Below, piece after piece: positions 62,601 to 64,000 of a DNA stretch of 64,000 bases. Each line of letters starts with the position of its first letter. The first letter of the stretch is position 1. This DNA is from Sphingomonas sp. ERG5 (GTDB lineage Bacteria; Pseudomonadota; Alphaproteobacteria; Sphingomonadales; Sphingomonadaceae): the NCBI RefSeq assembly GCF_000803065.1, contig NZ_JSXI01000020.1:1-64000 (forward strand). The letters run 5' to 3'. Below the pieces are notes generated by a model. The model worked only from the letters and a program-made list of their open reading frames with translations, had not been told where the DNA came from and did not search any database. The position numbers and the translations under genes are program-made.

Positions 62601-62745
62601 TTTCGACGATCGGCGGTGCGAATTCGGGGAAGACGTCGAGCGGAACGTCGGTGGATGCGCGAATGCCGAGCAGGACGAGCAGCGCCGCCATTACCAGGAC
62701 AAGGACGCGTTGGGTCAGCGCTGCGCGGACGAGCCAGGCCAGCAT
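59644..62745 (-). CDS. RND permease, heavy-metal efflux (CusA/CzcA) type
   Basis: A 1033-residue inner-membrane pump of 12 helices and two large periplasmic loops. The N-terminal [20 protein letters not shown] and the central helix motif [18 protein letters not shown] are landmarks of the heavy-metal RND group. That TM4 sequence differs from the DFG-type CzcA and the CusA copper form and resembles other HME subgroups, so the metal is not assigned. It starts one nucleotide after the adaptor stop. Together with the adaptor and outer-membrane factor it forms a tripartite proton-driven exporter. Confidence 0.93.
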   Translation of the reverse strand: MLAWLVRAALTQRVLVLVMAALLVLLGIRASTDVPLDVFPEFAPPIVEIQTEAPGLSTEEVESLITVPIETAVNGVPDLATLRSKSVLGLSSVTILFDRGIDVIRARQLVQERVTQIQGRLPAAARAPVMLPPLSSTSRAMKIGITSKTLDQMQLSELVRWTIRPRLMAVPGVANIAVWGQRDRQIQVLADPDRLRAAGVTLNELRTAAGDAVLVGGGGFVDTPNQRIAVQQAGAVQNADDLARTVIKVAGGASIRVGDVARVVDGHAAPIGNAIIDDGPGIMLIVEKQPTGNTLELTRKVEAAIAELRPGLKDVWIDTTIFRPATFIERSIDNLTRALMIGCLLVAVILFVFTRDWRQAVISLVAIPLSLLGAGLVLLWSGATINTMVIAGLVIALGEVVDDAIIDVENIARRLRLNHEAGNPRSAFDVVLSASLEVRSAVVFASLIVMLVFLPIFFLGGVAGTFFQPLAIAYVLAIGMSLLVALVVTPALCLFLLPNAPIKEARDTRLVAALKRRYTGVLPRMVARPSLAMGIIATGLLAAGIGYASFKDQFLPDFRETDFLMHWVEKPGTSIEAMDRITIRVSKELRAIPGVRNFGAHIGRAEAADEVVGPNFTELWISLDQQADYDTSVARIKAVIDGYPGLFRDVLTYLRERIKEVLSGAGASVVVRIYGPDQVELRAAADRVKTKVSGLNGVTDLKVEQQVLVPQIQIRPRPADLATFGLTPGEVRRQAQTLVAGQKLGEIYRDQKAFDVALWGEPSIRDNRHALADLMIQSPTGAPARLRGVADIRIVPAPNEIKRENGQRRIDVTMNVKGSDLGSTARAVETAVAAMPFAQGYHPRVLGEYAALKESRQRLWATGLLCLVGVLLLVWLEFRSTRITALVGLSLPFALVGGVIGVALTGGVLSLGSLVGFVTVIGISARNGIMLLSHYDHLRRVEGEDFGPGLVLRGAEERLVPILMTAACAGLALLPLILAGNAPGHEIEHPMAIVILGGLVSSTVLNLFLMPALYTRFGKERAPADAPLAGVPA

Positions 62746-62746
62746 C

Positions 62747-63730
62747 TCAGTGCGCCACGCCGAATTCGGTGCCGAACAATTCCGCCGCGCCTGCTGTCAC
62801 GATCTCATTACCGCGCGACAGGCCACGGGCCAGGATCGCGCGGCTACCCGACATTGAGGTGATCTCGATCCGGCGACGCACGAAGGTGCTGGAGCCAGTG
62901 CGCTGATAGACCCATTCGCCACCATAGATGTCGCTGACGATCGCCGCGGCCGGTACCGAAATTCCGAAGGCGTTGCCGTCGCCCATCGGCAGCGCGACGG
63001 CAACGCGCTGGCCGACGCGATAGGCACGGTCGCGATTGTCGAGCGCGAAGTACAGGTCGACCGTGCCGGCGGCACCATCGGCAGATGGAGGTGCCTCTAT
63101 CGGCCTTGCGATACGGGGCGGACCGGAGTCGCCGAGCGGGCGTATTTCAGCGGCACGACTGCGTTCGACGGTCGCGATGTCGGTGCCGAACACGGGGACG
63201 CGCACCCACAGGCTTGACTGGCGGGTCATCGCGCCGATTGCCGGACCAAGCAGGCGCCGCTGCGCGATCGCCGCCGCGACCGCGGCCTGCGCCGTTGTCA
63301 GCGCGGCGGCTGCCTCATCGCGTGCCCGTACGCTTCCTGCCTCTTCGCGCACCAGCGCGTCCGCACGGGTCAGTGCAGTGCGGGCAAGGGTCGCTTGCGC
63401 GCGGGCGCGGACGATCTCGCCATCGGCGGTGACCTGTTGCATGCCGATCAGCGCAATATTGCTCAGCGCGCCCGTCGGTACGCCGCCTGCACCGGCCGGA
63501 ATGACGATCTCGCCGGCAGTTTCGCGCCGTGCTGTTATGCTATCCTGCCCGACGCGCTCCGTCTTGATACCGAGCCGCTGTGTCGCTTGCGGCGTCAGAG
63601 TGAGGCGAAGCAATTCGGTTTCATGGCCGACGGCCTCGGCATGCGCGGGCTTTTCGGGTGATGTGGCGCTGTTTTTGCCGCAGCCACTCAACAGGCCGAT
63701 GATTGCGCAAAGGAGAAAAGCTGGTCGCAT
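62747..63730 (-). CDS. periplasmic adaptor (membrane fusion) lipoprotein of the RND pump
   Basis: A 327-residue adaptor. The lipoprotein signal ends in LLSGCGKN. The N-terminal beta region ([32 protein letters not shown]) precedes an alanine-rich coiled-coil hairpin (about 95-160) and a beta-barrel/membrane-proximal region ([21 protein letters not shown]). It is shorter than typical CusB (about 400 residues). It links the inner pump to the outer channel and delivers substrate. It lies 64 nt after the partial RND gene and directly before the full pump gene. Confidence 0.9.
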   Translation of the reverse strand: MRPAFLLCAIIGLLSGCGKNSATSPEKPAHAEAVGHETELLRLTLTPQATQRLGIKTERVGQDSITARRETAGEIVIPAGAGGVPTGALSNIALIGMQQVTADGEIVRARAQATLARTALTRADALVREEAGSVRARDEAAAALTTAQAAVAAAIAQRRLLGPAIGAMTRQSSLWVRVPVFGTDIATVERSRAAEIRPLGDSGPPRIARPIEAPPSADGAAGTVDLYFALDNRDRAYRVGQRVAVALPMGDGNAFGISVPAAAIVSDIYGGEWVYQRTGSSTFVRRRIEITSMSGSRAILARGLSRGNEIVTAGAAELFGTEFGVAH

Positions 63731-63794
63731 GGCTTGGCCCGTTCGAGTGACGGGCCCGTGCTAGCGTGGCGGCGTGGACTGAAGCTTCCCGCCG

Positions 63795-64000
63795 CTATAC
63801 GGTTTGTCCATCTCGCCGCGACAGGCCGATGATTGCTGCCGGCAGGAACAGCAAGACCAGGGGCACCGCGGCGATCAGGCCAAAGATGATCGCGGTGGCC
63901 AGTGGCTGTTGCAGGCCGGCCCCGCGGCTAAGGCCGAGCGCAAGCGGTGCAAGCGTCAGGATCGCGATCAGTGCCGACATCAGGATCGGGCGCAACCGTT
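63795..64000 (-). CDS. partial RND permease, C-terminal end only
   Basis: The C-terminal about 67 residues of a second RND pump run off the window edge. The visible segment RLRPILMSALIAILTLAPLA is the conserved RND stretch before the last two helices, followed by LATAIIFGLIAAVPLVLLFLPAAIIGL and a short basic tail. It ends 64 nt before the adaptor gene, so it appears to be the first part of the same operon. Whether it forms a second full pump cannot be seen here. Confidence 0.8.
   Translation of the reverse strand, partial: RLRPILMSALIAILTLAPLALGLSRGAGLQQPLATAIIFGLIAAVPLVLLFLPAAIIGLSRRDGQTV

Noticed and set aside
1..64000. CRISPR arrays, tRNA or rRNA genes, complete insertion sequences, prophage
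   Set aside because: Reading both strands showed no regularly spaced repeats, no cloverleaf-like or rRNA-like stretches, and no transposase, integrase or phage structural protein.

Overview
The window is GC-rich and densely coded on both strands. It carries five TonB-dependent receptors, several acyl-CoA dehydrogenases and CaiB-type CoA-transferases, and an alphaproteobacterial-style Fur box. Together these suggest an alphaproteobacterium, most likely a sphingomonad (Sphingomonas, Sphingobium or Novosphingobium type). No rRNA, tRNA, CRISPR array or complete insertion sequence was seen. The content is accessory and catabolic rather than housekeeping.

Layout. (1) 1-9.9 kb: an XRE regulator, then an IclR regulator divergent from a six-gene CoA-thioester operon (SDR, acyl-CoA dehydrogenase, CoA-transferase, thiolase, methylsuccinyl-CoA-dehydrogenase-like enzyme, acyl-CoA dehydrogenase). 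A hotdog-type hydratase converges on it. (2) 10.4-17.5 kb: a DUF3649/PepSY/DUF3325 inner-membrane cluster divergent from a siderophore receptor, with a Fur box between them, followed by a second TonB receptor. (3) 18.2-33.0 kb: a divergent, polysaccharide-utilisation-like locus. The minus arm runs CitE-like lyase, propeller-plus-SSS symporter, LysR and a barrel-SUMF1 fusion. The plus arm runs TonB receptor, ribokinase, a second barrel-SUMF1 fusion, GH127 beta-L-arabinofuranosidase and CoA-transferase. (4) 33.2-38.2 kb: TonB receptor, secreted phospholipase-C-like protein and an MFS transporter. (5) 38.2-44.8 kb: a double-length TetR-type regulator divergent from an MFS carrier, an M20 amidohydrolase and a penicillin-acylase-type hydrolase. 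(6) 44.9-48.8 kb: LysR divergent from a LeuC/LeuD-type hydratase and a dehalogenase-like alpha/beta hydrolase. (7) 49.1-53.6 kb: TonB receptor and S9 peptidase. (8) 53.9-56.1 kb: chromate resistance (rhodanese-ChrB, ChrA). (9) 56.2-64 kb: a metal-type RND efflux operon with its two-component system, cut by the window edge.

How the genes may work together. Region 3 is the best candidate for an undescribed system. Two paralogous proteins join a glycosidase-like barrel to a SUMF1-fold domain that lacks the formylglycine-generating cysteine pair. They sit with an outer-membrane receptor, a sodium symporter, a sugar kinase, a furanosidase, a CoA-transferase and a CitE-type lyase. The inferred job is uptake and cleavage of a pentofuranoside whose acidic part is activated to a CoA ester and split by the lyase. 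Region 1 probably degrades a branched or cyclic carboxylic acid through CoA esters. Its Mcd-like enzyme, the FAS1-type hydratase, the CitE-like lyase and the LeuCD-type hydratase share a possible theme of C5 branched dicarboxylates. That theme is inference only.
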